Notes under the pieces: model-generated
Database searches by the model: none
Told to the model about the DNA's origin: nothing
The model's input: the letters and a program-made list of their open reading frames with translations, nothing else
Origin: a virus
Strand: one strand, 5' to 3'
DNA: 23,665 nucleotides
IMG/VR virus record: IMGVR_UViG_3300010151_000166
Location: 1 to 23,665 of that record
Part shown: positions 14,085 to 23,665 of the stretch, piece after piece
Layout of the letters: every line of letters starts with the position of its first letter
How positions within the stretch are numbered: position 1 is the first letter of the stretch
Made by a program: the position numbers and the translations under genes

Positions 14085-17000
14085 GAAACTTTTTGGTTCT
14101 ACCGATAAGTCAAATAATTATCTTTCTGATACAAATCAGAAGGACGCTTTTCAAGATGCCGAATCGGCGCGTAATGTTAGGGCGATCAAAGAAAAGCAAG
14201 AAACATTTGTACCTCAAATCGATTGGTCGGAAACTAAAAACTTTGCCAAATATGGTTCAGCTTATTTATACTATAAAGGTGCAGTTGAGAGGATTCATGA
14301 TTATTATCCTTACGATGGCTCTGATGCGGAAATCAATGAATTTTATAACAACCTATTGGGTGTTGAAAAGTATATTTTTGATAATGAATACCCCAGAACA
14401 AATGGTTATGCAATTATTAGTGCCGATGGCTGGGGCACGACAACGATTAATTCCGGTTCTGGCTATGGATTACCAAGTGAGCTAGAATATATTACTTTTT
14501 ATGGCGGACCAAACTCTTCTTCATATACTACATTAGATGGCGCCTTTTCAAATCCGCATGATAGCAGGTTCCAATATTCCAATATTTATGACACCAGCAT
14601 TTATCAAACTGAGGGGCTTCCAACTGATTATGGAGATGGCACCCGGGAATCAAACTTAAAATCAGATTTTGATACGGGTGTCACTGTTGAGTTTTGGCTA
14701 AAGAAAGACGGCTTCAACAATGCCCTTACTTCTAAAGAAGTTGTGTTTGACATGTGGAACAATAACGATCCACGGGCGGTTGATTACGGCCGATTAACAA
14801 TTGAACTAACAGGTGCCACCACCCCTGCCAGTAGTTTGTCGCCCTTCTTAATAACAGCGCAATCTGGCACGACAGGTATATTTACAGCATCTATCGGACA
14901 AAATCTCACTGCCGATTCTTTAAAATCTTGGCAACATTATGCGATTTCTTTCTACAACTCTGGTAGCAACTTTGTTTCAAAACTATACGTTAGTGGCACT
15001 TTAAATGATACATATATTGAAAATTCACTAACATTAGGCGAATTGCCCGAAAAAGATTTAATGGGGCGTATTGGATCGCTGTTGACAAATGTGGGCCCCG
15101 CGTCCGGTACCATCACCAAGCCAGCGCTGGCAGATGCCGTCTTGTTTAACGCGGCCACCGGTTCTGGGAAACTTAGTGGCTCTTTGGACGAATTTAGATT
15201 TTGGAAGGAAGCCAGAAGTGCCAACGATATAGCACGAAACTATATTGGTCAAGTTCGCGGCGGCGTTAATTCAGACATAAGCAATACGACATTAGGTATA
15301 TATTTTAAATTTAATGAAGGAATCACCGGAACATCAAGCGTCGACGATACGGTATTAGATTATAGTGGTAGAATTGGCAATGGAGTTTGGACAGGATATG
15401 ACACTTATTCAAGAAATACGAATTCAGCCATTGTGGAGTCCAGCGCCTCCGCGACAGAATATAAAGATCCGATTATATATTCATTCCATTCGGATGTTAC
15501 AACATTAAAGGGTAATCTATTAGATAGCGGCTCATATCATGATTCTAATAATAATGGCTCTTTTCTGAGCTTAATGCCTGGCTGGGTTGTTGAGGAGCAA
15601 GATGACGAAACTTCCGATCTTAAGAAGCTTACACATATTGTAGGCGTCTATCTTGATAAGCTACATTTACAAATTTCGGCCCTGCCTGCGCTAAAGACTA
15701 TAACATATACAAGTTCTTCGCACAAGCCACTTCCATTTGCTCAACATCTTCCGCAATCTCTTGGATTGTATATGCCGGAATTATTCATCGATTCCGATGT
15801 AATGGAGAAATTTTTAAGTAGAGATCAGACGAGTCTTTTTGAATCCGACTTAGATGAGACTAAGAATTTAATTTATCTGAATTTGTATAACAACCTCGCC
15901 GGTATTTACAAAAGCAAGGGAACCGAAAAATCAATTAAAAATGTTTTTAGATGTTTTAACTTAGATGATAGACTGATTAAGTTAAGTACATATTCGAGCG
16001 GCAGAACGTTTCCTCTAAAAAACAATCTTGAGCAGACACTAGTAAACAAAACACATATTAATTTAAACAAGAATGAGAACAAAGCCGCCGTAGTATATCA
16101 GGCAAAAGGCACTTCCGAGACTTCCGCTACCGCAGTAGACGCTATTGACACAACTGGTGTGAAAGCCACCCTTCTTGATGTTACGTTTACGTTTTCTGTA
16201 CCTCCGGCGAAGGGTGGCGAAGGTGGTACAACCACGATATCGCTGCAAAAGTCTGCAACAACCTCACCAACGGCCGGCGCAAGTTCGATTGGTATTGGTT
16301 TTAGTAACAAGACAGATGCTGAAATTGCTGAACTTATTATCAATGCCATCAATGGGGCTTCGAAGACAAATATTGTCTTTGCGACCTCGGCAAACGGACA
16401 ATCCGGCTACCAGTCTGGTATTAGGGCATCCCAAGGCAGCAGTAATACTCAAATTACGCTTACGATGATTAGTCCCGGGAGTGACGGTAATCTTACTAAC
16501 GCAATTGCCGAAGGTGTTCACAGTGGCGAGTCGGTTGTTGTTGTAACAGACTTTACCGGCGGAACTGGCGAAAGTAGCGGCCATATTTCCGGAAGTGCCA
16601 GCCGGCTGCCGAATGGAACCGATGAAGGCGAGGCCCTCGAAGACAAATATGGACTTACCGTAGAAGCAGATATAACATTCCCATATTTTAATATCGATAA
16701 TGATCCTGTACATAGAAACTTTTACACAGCATCATTGTTTGGCGTGCATACGGTTTTTACGGGTGCTACGAGTCCCGTTACCACTTATCCTTTCAATTCT
16801 CTTTCTGCTTCTCGCGACGGCACAGATACCACATTATTGACCGGTAGCCAAGATTATGCAAATTTCCAAGTTTTTGCTTGTAGGGATGAATTAGGTTCTA
16901 AGAACGTACACTTTAGATTGGATTCTTTAAATGCTCCTAATCCTCTTCCGGCCCTTACTAGTAGCACCTTTTTCAATGTTTATGACAATGACAGATGGAA

Positions 17001-20000
17001 TTTTTCAGTTCGGATTAAGCCAAGCAATTACCCTGTCGCTGAAATTGTAACAGGCTCGACGGGATATACCTATGATGTTATCTTCAGGGGAGTTAACGCT
17101 GTTCTGGGGAATGTTCAAGATAGTTTTATTGCCACCGGTTCTGTTACTAAAGCTGTAGGTCAGAATTTCCTTAGAGCGCCCAAAAGATTGTACGCCGGCG
17201 CAAGAAATACAAATCTTACTGGCGCCAACCTGCAAGAATGCGATGCAACAATTGGCGGCGTTAAATACTGGACAAAATATTTAGAAGATGAAGATTTGAA
17301 TCAGCACATTTTCGATACTGATAATATGGGAATTTCCGGTTCTTACAAAAATATTTCTGCCCTTGATTCTAATAATAGTACCTATGATTATCTCAACTTA
17401 AACACGATAGTATTAGATTGGAATTTTGATAGTGTAACTGGTTCGGATTCCGGCGGCAATTTTGATGTAAAAGATATTAGTTCCGGCTCGGCATTAATAA
17501 GAGATAATTATGGCTGGCTCGGCCTCCTTGCCGGGTATCAGCACACTGGTTATGGATCTGGTTTTGAGGCTTCTTCAACTGATGTGATTGATAAGCACGC
17601 AGTAAACACATTTAAATTTGTAAATCCAGAAAATCCAGCATCATCAGATATGATTAATATACTATCAAGTGATGATGTTATTTATGGATTGCCTGTTTCG
17701 CAAACCATTCCTAGTTTTTTCCATACAATAGAAAAGAGCATATATAACGCCATTTCCGAAGAAATGCTTACATTTTTTGCTGGTGCCATTGATTTTAACA
17801 ATATAATTGGAGAGCCAGTTAATCGATACAGATCGAGATATAAAGCAATAGAAAAGTTAAGAGAGATTTTCTTTAGAAGGGTTACTTCCGTAACTGATGT
17901 TGAAAAATATGTTACATATTATAAATGGTTTGATGATGCGCTGTCTCAAATAGTTTCACAATTGTTGCCGGCATCTTCTGAATTTAATGCGGACACTTTA
18001 AATATTATCGAGAGTCATGTTTTAGAAAGAGACAAATATAAGTCTCAATTTCCTTTAATTGAATATAAGACAAGTACCGAAGGCCCAGCCACCGGTATTA
18101 ATGAGCTTACTTATAACTGGAGATTGGGCCACCATCCCGTATCTGATGTAGAAAATAAAAATACAGAGTGGTGGTCCAGCCGCGCCGACCGGCAAGTTAA
18201 TAGTAAAATATCTTCTGGTGACACAGATGTTGAGATAGGAAGAGAAATTATACGAAGATCGGTAGTGAACAATAACAATCAAACTGCTAGTGCACTCTTC
18301 ACGGTGGGTGGTGCAAGATATACTGGTTCAACATATAGATTGCGTAGATTAACATTACCGTATAAATTAGACGCCGATAGGCAGCAAACATACAAAGGCG
18401 GCGTTAATTTTACTGATAACAAGAATATTCATTTTGCGCAAAATGCTTTGTATCCAGATGGACCAATAGAGACCCCGGGCACTGCGGTGATCCCAGAAAA
18501 TATATTGGTATTTTTCGCTAGCGATATTATAGCTGTCAAAGATAGCGCCGATTTTACCTCTCCTCCCGAATTGATGAAAACCAAGAGGAATTTTAAAGTA
18601 CAGCCTGGTCGCGATTGGCAAGGGGGTATAGGATATACCACCGTAAAATCATCGTATGTGCTGCCGTTTAATATCATTAGTGCCTCCAGGGATAATCCCA
18701 CAACAGGATATAACAAAAATATTGTCGACAAGCTCTCTGGCGGTCTCCAGGTTACAAACTTACATAATGATGTATATGGTCCCGACATGGAAGTGCCGAT
18801 GCAAGGGCCCTTCACAAGTTTTGCAGTTGGTGGCCACCAGTCGCGACATGTTGATGTAAATACCGGTAGCGATGATTACACAAATCGACCAGAAGCTTGG
18901 AAAATGTTATTGGGCGTCATTTCGGGATCATCCCCAGACATTACTGGTGCTTTGGGAATGGTCGGCGCAGATTATCCGTGGCCCAATACTCAAGATCCGG
19001 TTGGACAAAGAGCGGTTTATTACCGAAGCTTTGTTGCCAAGCGACCGGTTAACCTTAGAAACATTGCTAGCACAACTTCTTCAGTTCTAGGGAATTACGA
19101 TAAAAATTGGCAAGTTGTTAGCACCGTAGGCGCTTTCGAAAACCCGAAACACTTTGTTGACAATCAACCAACTCTCCCAGACCAAATTATTCAGACGCCT
19201 GGTGCATCTCAGGCAAGGTCTATTTTGGATATTCACAGAGGTGACGACAGCCATTTCCAGTTTATTCCAGACTATTCGGCAGCTTATTTGACTGGCGCCA
19301 ATAAAAACTCAGTTATAATTGGGCGCTTTGCCGCCCCAGGCGGCATTGAGGTAATGGGCAACGGATATCAAGACATTGGTGCCGCAGAATTGTCAGTTTA
19401 TAATGCATTACCTTATCGTAATTTAACAGTAATTAAACCCTCACAGGGTCCGTCTGGCTCAACTTCTGAAGCAACTGGCTCCGGAACGACAGGAATTCGA
19501 GTATCCGACATTCATGGTAAGGATTTTGGTCTTCGCGCTCATCTCGCTAGGCATGCCGGCCGCTTTGGAAGAGATTCGTTGCTTGTGACAAACCCCGGTG
19601 CATCTTATGATGAGTCGCCGGCATTCCACAAAACGCAGAGAAACACGAAGATAAGATTGAAAATAACCAATAATGGAGATATTTTTAATGCGCCTACCAT
19701 AACGGTAGCCACTTCTTCGCGATACGATAACTTCTTTGTGCAACATCAGATTCCCTGTTCAGATCGCCAATATGCATGGGTTACAAGCTCTTTGGCTTCT
19801 GATAGTACTGATATTAGATTTCATGGTATGGCCCCCCTACAAGGCCCCCAGGCTGGATTATATTCAAGTTCCGCTGACGGCTATGTATCATTTCTTAATT
19901 ATGTCTCAGCCAGCGATGTTTTGGGTACCACAACTCCATCACTTTATCAGCCTACGGAGCGCTTAGGAATTTTTATTGTTGATCCTGTTGACAATATAAG

Positions 20001-23000
20001 CGCATCTCCCAACACATTGGGGAACACACTAACATCGAGTAATACAGATTATATAAATTCTGATCTGCTGACAAAGGCGGGAATTAACGCCGAAATAACC
20101 AGTTCGGTAAATTATTTTAATCTTTTGATGACACAAAGAGGCAATAGTTTTGGCTGGAGTTGGACCGGCGCCCGCTCTAGCGATCACCCAATTTTGTTAA
20201 AACAGCGCCGCGCCAACACACTAACAGTTTATGAAAATAATGCAATTAAAAGCTATAGAATGGCACCCGTTTCTACGAGAGGGCGCCCAGCTTACATAAA
20301 TTATGACATAGAAGGATCTGCCGCAGAAAACATTACAATACAATCAACATTTAATAATGAAAGAATTCGTTTTAATGAAACGGATTTAGATGACTTACAA
20401 TATCCTACGTCGCAGTGGAATGCAACGCCATTTGAGCAATTGATTGAACTAGGAAAAGACAACGATTCTTATCATATGAATTGGGTACAATATGGAGAAA
20501 ATATCTTCCCATCATTAAGAAATGAATATCTGTCTCGTTCTACCGAAAGAGTAGGATATGATAATAAATTCTGGAGAAATAGTTTGGCGGCAAGGATTGA
20601 TGTTGGTACTAGTAGCGCCAACTCCTTCGGTCTCGTTGCTTCGCAAAGTTGCTGGCTGCTTGATGCACAAGAGGATTTCCTTACGAGAACTGCTTCTGTG
20701 GCCATAGATACTGCTGGTGGTGCCTTTGTCGAACTCTTAAGTAAGGGTAAAGCCGGAGAATTACAAAACAATTATGTCTTGGTTCATACTGGTGCTGGAG
20801 CCAATCTGGTGACTTCAATAAAGAGCCTCGCGCCAGCCGCTCTTTATTCTAGAAAACACTTGTTGTCATCGCCTTTGTCGGTTGTTTCTCCGGCCGGCAT
20901 AAATATTGCCGAGACCGGAAGTTTGAGTAAGATTTATCTCGATAATGTAGAGATATATGCAGGAGAGGCTGTTTGGGAGGCACCTTCACAAGCTGGTATT
21001 GTTGTGAAATCTGGCTCAACTTTCAATTATGAAGTTTCTGCTTCGGCGCCTTGGTTTGACGAGTACAACGATTTCAAAGAAGAACTAAAATTGTTAGCTA
21101 AAGATTATGCTATTATTCCAGAATTTAGAATTAGTGAGCATGTTGAAGATTATGTTAAATATGGATTATTTAATAGAAATAAACTTGACACATTTGAGAT
21201 CCCGGGAACGACAGCAAACAGTAGCACTGCTTCTTTTTATAAAGATTATTCAAACTCAGAATTTATGACAAATTTTGTGAAAGTTAGGAATGATACTGCA
21301 TTAGGTGCCAAGGAGATTAGATTAGTTTGTAGCGCTGCAATTAGATTTAATCCATACAAGGGGTTTTATCCCGCACAAAGAACATCTGATTTAGTGAAAC
21401 AACTTTCAAGTTCATATGCCCGCGGGTTTGTTACAGATAGACAAGGAACTGTTACCCAAGTACGCAATGGTGCGATGAGACCACTGGCACAGGCATTGTT
21501 CGCTCCTGGTATATTGTACAACTCAATTAAATCTGGAATTGCTGTTGATTACCCAATCGTTACTGAGCCAACAAAAATATCTAAGAATTATTATGGTGGA
21601 TCTTCGGGTACTGACAATTGGATGATAACATCGAGAAATACTGGAAGTTCTGTTTCTGGTGAGGGATATACTGGTGGTATGTATTGGGATCTTAGAGTTC
21701 CGTTCGAGGCGATTATTGAACCAGAAAAATATTTGAATAATATTGATTTTTTCGATGTGGAACCACACCCGTCAGCTTCTCTCAATGCAACAGCATCTTG
21801 GACTGGTCAGTCAGTAGACAGCATTTATTCATTAATGGCCAGTAATTTCTTTGGCGAGGTTGGCAAATTCTTCCTTAAGGATTCTGGTTTTACGAAAATG
21901 AAGTCAGATATTATAACCAGTGATTTGGAATTTTCAAGTGGAAGCATTTATGGTGCTAGATTAAAAATTCGTCGCTCAACAACTGGTACGCGAACATATC
22001 AATTTGAATCTGGCTCTTCTGGCGATAATACGGCGTATACTAAATTTGGTGGAAAACTGCACGATGGTAGCAATTTTGGAACTTCCGGATACCCAATTCC
22101 GCAAGATCCAAGACAAAATCCCGGATTTAAAGAGAGCTTTACAATGTATAGTCGCCCCACTGCATTCGGCCCACCGATTGCGGGCCGGCCCGGTGAAGTT
22201 CAGGCGACCAACCACAAGGTTACTGCATCTGTGCCGATGGATGGGCTATCTGGATTTAATTGGGCATATACTCCTCCTTATTACCATGGCGAGTCGTGGG
22301 TTGACTTTATCTTTGAACCAACAACTGGCTCGACTTATAATCTAGAGAAAATATTAGCTGAAACAAAAACTGTATTCTGGCGAGCAGACCCCGGAATTTC
22401 AGCATCTTATGGTCAACTTCCGGCGACTCAATTAATTGCCACCTTTAGTGGTTCATCTGCTCTTCCCGGCGTTGGCGACTTGATTTATGAAGGCAAAAAT
22501 ATTAATGCCAACGCAATGCAGCTTACTGCTAGTGTGAATTGCTTTGGCATAGAGCGAGTTGCTCGCCAAAGTACTGATAAGTTTGGAAATGATGTTTTGG
22601 CTGAAAACGAGACTGTTGGTATGAAGTGGGTGATTCAGCCCAAATTTGAAACACCTATGTTGAATTTCAACGATGAAGGCGTGCACCCTATCTCAAATGC
22701 CAATTCCACATTAAGTATACCTACGTATGGATCGGCATCTGTGCCTAGAGGAATGTGGCATCAATTTGGGGTTATTCCGGAAACCAGCGATAAAGGAGTT
22801 TTCTTGGAAATGGGCGAAATTCCAGTTACTTGGTTGAAAAATCATTATGATGTAATAGTGAACAATTCCACATATAACTCTAATGGCGATATATCCGGTT
22901 TAACGGTTTATGAAAGAATGAAGCCGTTGACAGATGTAGTTAAGTTCTCTCCATCAAATAGTAAAGTTCGCTTGGGGGAATTAGCAGATAAGAAAACTAT

Positions 23001-23665
23001 AAAAGAAGCTGTGGTGGTTGTTCCTTATGTTTTGGAAAGCGTAGTAAATACTGATGCTAACAACGTTAGCGGCGAATTCGCGTCTGAGAGAAAGAAGTTC
23101 ATAACAATTCCGGAAGAACAATTTACGGCCGCTTTGAGCGAATCCATTGGAAGCTTAAAGGGGGACTCTTTGGCGGCATCTGGCGAATCTATCAGAAAAC
23201 TAGTTCAGAAAATGGAAAAATATGTATTACCGCCCCAATTTGATTTCTTAAATAACAGAGATGTTACTCCTGTCGTAATGTATATGCTTGAGTTTGAATA
23301 TGCACTAGATAAAGATGATTTAAGTTATATTTGGCAGAACTTGGCGCCACGCGAATATCAAAAGATGACTTTTACTAGTGAGTCTGTCGCGCATGAATTG
23401 CTTGACACCGAACTACTTAGTGAAGATGACCTGATGAATGAGAACTTGCGGTGGATGGTGTTTAAGGTTAAACAAAGATCACAAACAATGTACTCTGATT
23501 TGATGACTGCGCAAGCCGGCCAATCTGCGAATGGGGAACTTTTTGGCTCCTCTGAAAATAACAATATTGGCTTTAATTGGCCCTATGATTACTTATCTTT
23601 CGTTGAGCTAATTAAGATAGATGCAGAGGTCCTCTACCACAACCCAGGAGATGAAAGTTCAACCA
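14074..23665 (+). CDS. Giant (>3197-aa) LamG-containing structural protein, 3' end outside window
   Basis: The frame starting at ATG 14074 (MSIKKLFGSTDK) has no stop through the right edge, giving at least 3197 complete codons. I read the whole frame line by line. Visible parts: a conserved-looking N-terminus (FVPQIDW near 46, FAKYGSAYLYY near 57, PYDGS and YPRTNGY); a LamG/concanavalin-like domain at about 185-445 (VTVEFWLKK, SWQHYAISF, SLDEFRFWKEARSANDI); a KGTEKSIKNVFRCF segment near 615; an Ala/Thr/Gly-rich inserted module at about 690-835; a second beta-rich domain at about 850-1090; a helical core at about 1225-1310 (IIGEPVNRYR, KLREIFFRRV); and an aromatic-rich part near 1750-1900 (SVYNALPYRN, FFVQHQIP). 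A baseplate-periphery or adsorption role is inferred from the LamG domain and position. The start overlaps the upstream gene by 11 nt and lacks a strong RBS. I expect the end shortly beyond the window, because the last visible residues (NWPYDYLSFVELIKIDAEV) look like the C-terminal segment of this type of protein as I remember it. Confidence 0.88.
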   Translation, partial: MSIKKLFGSTDKSNNYLSDTNQKDAFQDAESARNVRAIKEKQETFVPQIDWSETKNFAKYGSAYLYYKGAVERIHDYYPYDGSDAEINEFYNNLLGVEKYIFDNEYPRTNGYAIISADGWGTTTINSGSGYGLPSELEYITFYGGPNSSSYTTLDGAFSNPHDSRFQYSNIYDTSIYQTEGLPTDYGDGTRESNLKSDFDTGVTVEFWLKKDGFNNALTSKEVVFDMWNNNDPRAVDYGRLTIELTGATTPASSLSPFLITAQSGTTGIFTASIGQNLTADSLKSWQHYAISFYNSGSNFVSKLYVSGTLNDTYIENSLTLGELPEKDLMGRIGSLLTNVGPASGTITKPALADAVLFNAATGSGKLSGSLDEFRFWKEARSANDIARNYIGQVRGGVNSDISNTTLGIYFKFNEGITGTSSVDDTVLDYSGRIGNGVWTGYDTYSRNTNSAIVESSASATEYKDPIIYSFHSDVTTLKGNLLDSGSYHDSNNNGSFLSLMPGWVVEEQDDETSDLKKLTHIVGVYLDKLHLQISALPALKTITYTSSSHKPLPFAQHLPQSLGLYMPELFIDSDVMEKFLSRDQTSLFESDLDETKNLIYLNLYNNLAGIYKSKGTEKSIKNVFRCFNLDDRLIKLSTYSSGRTFPLKNNLEQTLVNKTHINLNKNENKAAVVYQAKGTSETSATAVDAIDTTGVKATLLDVTFTFSVPPAKGGEGGTTTISLQKSATTSPTAGASSIGIGFSNKTDAEIAELIINAINGASKTNIVFATSANGQSGYQSGIRASQGSSNTQITLTMISPGSDGNLTNAIAEGVHSGESVVVVTDFTGGTGESSGHISGSASRLPNGTDEGEALEDKYGLTVEADITFPYFNIDNDPVHRNFYTASLFGVHTVFTGATSPVTTYPFNSLSASRDGTDTTLLTGSQDYANFQVFACRDELGSKNVHFRLDSLNAPNPLPALTSSTFFNVYDNDRWNFSVRIKPSNYPVAEIVTGSTGYTYDVIFRGVNAVLGNVQDSFIATGSVTKAVGQNFLRAPKRLYAGARNTNLTGANLQECDATIGGVKYWTKYLEDEDLNQHIFDTDNMGISGSYKNISALDSNNSTYDYLNLNTIVLDWNFDSVTGSDSGGNFDVKDISSGSALIRDNYGWLGLLAGYQHTGYGSGFEASSTDVIDKHAVNTFKFVNPENPASSDMINILSSDDVIYGLPVSQTIPSFFHTIEKSIYNAISEEMLTFFAGAIDFNNIIGEPVNRYRSRYKAIEKLREIFFRRVTSVTDVEKYVTYYKWFDDALSQIVSQLLPASSEFNADTLNIIESHVLERDKYKSQFPLIEYKTSTEGPATGINELTYNWRLGHHPVSDVENKNTEWWSSRADRQVNSKISSGDTDVEIGREIIRRSVVNNNNQTASALFTVGGARYTGSTYRLRRLTLPYKLDADRQQTYKGGVNFTDNKNIHFAQNALYPDGPIETPGTAVIPENILVFFASDIIAVKDSADFTSPPELMKTKRNFKVQPGRDWQGGIGYTTVKSSYVLPFNIISASRDNPTTGYNKNIVDKLSGGLQVTNLHNDVYGPDMEVPMQGPFTSFAVGGHQSRHVDVNTGSDDYTNRPEAWKMLLGVISGSSPDITGALGMVGADYPWPNTQDPVGQRAVYYRSFVAKRPVNLRNIASTTSSVLGNYDKNWQVVSTVGAFENPKHFVDNQPTLPDQIIQTPGASQARSILDIHRGDDSHFQFIPDYSAAYLTGANKNSVIIGRFAAPGGIEVMGNGYQDIGAAELSVYNALPYRNLTVIKPSQGPSGSTSEATGSGTTGIRVSDIHGKDFGLRAHLARHAGRFGRDSLLVTNPGASYDESPAFHKTQRNTKIRLKITNNGDIFNAPTITVATSSRYDNFFVQHQIPCSDRQYAWVTSSLASDSTDIRFHGMAPLQGPQAGLYSSSADGYVSFLNYVSASDVLGTTTPSLYQPTERLGIFIVDPVDNISASPNTLGNTLTSSNTDYINSDLLTKAGINAEITSSVNYFNLLMTQRGNSFGWSWTGARSSDHPILLKQRRANTLTVYENNAIKSYRMAPVSTRGRPAYINYDIEGSAAENITIQSTFNNERIRFNETDLDDLQYPTSQWNATPFEQLIELGKDNDSYHMNWVQYGENIFPSLRNEYLSRSTERVGYDNKFWRNSLAARIDVGTSSANSFGLVASQSCWLLDAQEDFLTRTASVAIDTAGGAFVELLSKGKAGELQNNYVLVHTGAGANLVTSIKSLAPAALYSRKHLLSSPLSVVSPAGINIAETGSLSKIYLDNVEIYAGEAVWEAPSQAGIVVKSGSTFNYEVSASAPWFDEYNDFKEELKLLAKDYAIIPEFRISEHVEDYVKYGLFNRNKLDTFEIPGTTANSSTASFYKDYSNSEFMTNFVKVRNDTALGAKEIRLVCSAAIRFNPYKGFYPAQRTSDLVKQLSSSYARGFVTDRQGTVTQVRNGAMRPLAQALFAPGILYNSIKSGIAVDYPIVTEPTKISKNYYGGSSGTDNWMITSRNTGSSVSGEGYTGGMYWDLRVPFEAIIEPEKYLNNIDFFDVEPHPSASLNATASWTGQSVDSIYSLMASNFFGEVGKFFLKDSGFTKMKSDIITSDLEFSSGSIYGARLKIRRSTTGTRTYQFESGSSGDNTAYTKFGGKLHDGSNFGTSGYPIPQDPRQNPGFKESFTMYSRPTAFGPPIAGRPGEVQATNHKVTASVPMDGLSGFNWAYTPPYYHGESWVDFIFEPTTGSTYNLEKILAETKTVFWRADPGISASYGQLPATQLIATFSGSSALPGVGDLIYEGKNINANAMQLTASVNCFGIERVARQSTDKFGNDVLAENETVGMKWVIQPKFETPMLNFNDEGVHPISNANSTLSIPTYGSASVPRGMWHQFGVIPETSDKGVFLEMGEIPVTWLKNHYDVIVNNSTYNSNGDISGLTVYERMKPLTDVVKFSPSNSKVRLGELADKKTIKEAVVVVPYVLESVVNTDANNVSGEFASERKKFITIPEEQFTAALSESIGSLKGDSLAASGESIRKLVQKMEKYVLPPQFDFLNNRDVTPVVMYMLEFEYALDKDDLSYIWQNLAPREYQKMTFTSESVAHELLDTELLSEDDLMNENLRWMVFKVKQRSQTMYSDLMTAQAGQSANGELFGSSENNNIGFNWPYDYLSFVELIKIDAEVLYHNPGDESST

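Noticed and set aside
14093-14485. 130-codon + strand frame near the start of the giant LamG gene
   Set aside because: It is an alternative frame inside the long open frame from 14074 and its Lys/Ile/Met-rich product has no recognisable features.
1-23665. tRNA genes, CRISPR arrays, insertion sequences, attachment sites
   Set aside because: Nearly every base is in a protein-coding frame, there are no spaced direct repeats or terminal inverted repeats, and no cloverleaf was seen.

Overview
The window is a 23.7-kb piece of a large tailed-phage genome, most likely an uncultured T4-like (contractile-tail) virus. Every credible gene is on the + strand. Genes abut or overlap (ATGA, TAATG, an 11-nt overlap), and only two gaps reach about 30-50 nt. 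Two genes anchor the call: a GPW/gp25-family baseplate wedge protein at 10288-10656 and a gp6/baseplate-J-like wedge protein at 10672-12468. There is no bacterial housekeeping gene, tRNA, insertion sequence or CRISPR array. Base composition is moderately AT-rich (about 40% GC by eye) with short GC-rich coding patches. The large modular structural proteins resemble those I associate with large aquatic phages; that habitat is an inference.

Layout: (1) 1-356, the tail of an upstream gene and a 96-residue helical protein. (2) 356-2582, two adjacent paralogues that share a ~155-residue N-terminal module but carry different enzymes at the C-terminus: an M15/VanY-type zinc peptidase in the first and a serine alpha/beta-hydrolase-like domain in the second. 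(3) 2634-3653, a beta-rich protein with a helical C-terminus, possibly a baseplate spike or spike-associated part. (4) 3656-10258, a 2200-residue protein with a calcium-loop-like N-terminus and very hydrophobic helices in the middle. (5) 10288-12468, gp25-like and gp6-like wedge genes. (6) 12468-14084, a beta-rich secreted/fibre-like protein whose N-terminus looks like a DNRLRE-type domain. (7) 14074 to beyond the right edge, an uninterrupted frame of at least 3197 codons with a LamG/concanavalin-like domain near its start.

Taken together this looks like one late structural operon for the baseplate and adsorption apparatus: wedge proteins (gp25, gp6), a spike-like piece, two interchangeable enzyme-bearing proteins that could open the cell wall or modify a surface polymer, and giant beta-rich proteins likely to sit on the outside of the baseplate. 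The most interesting features are the duplicated adapter module carrying two unrelated hydrolases and the two giant proteins flanking gp25-gp6.
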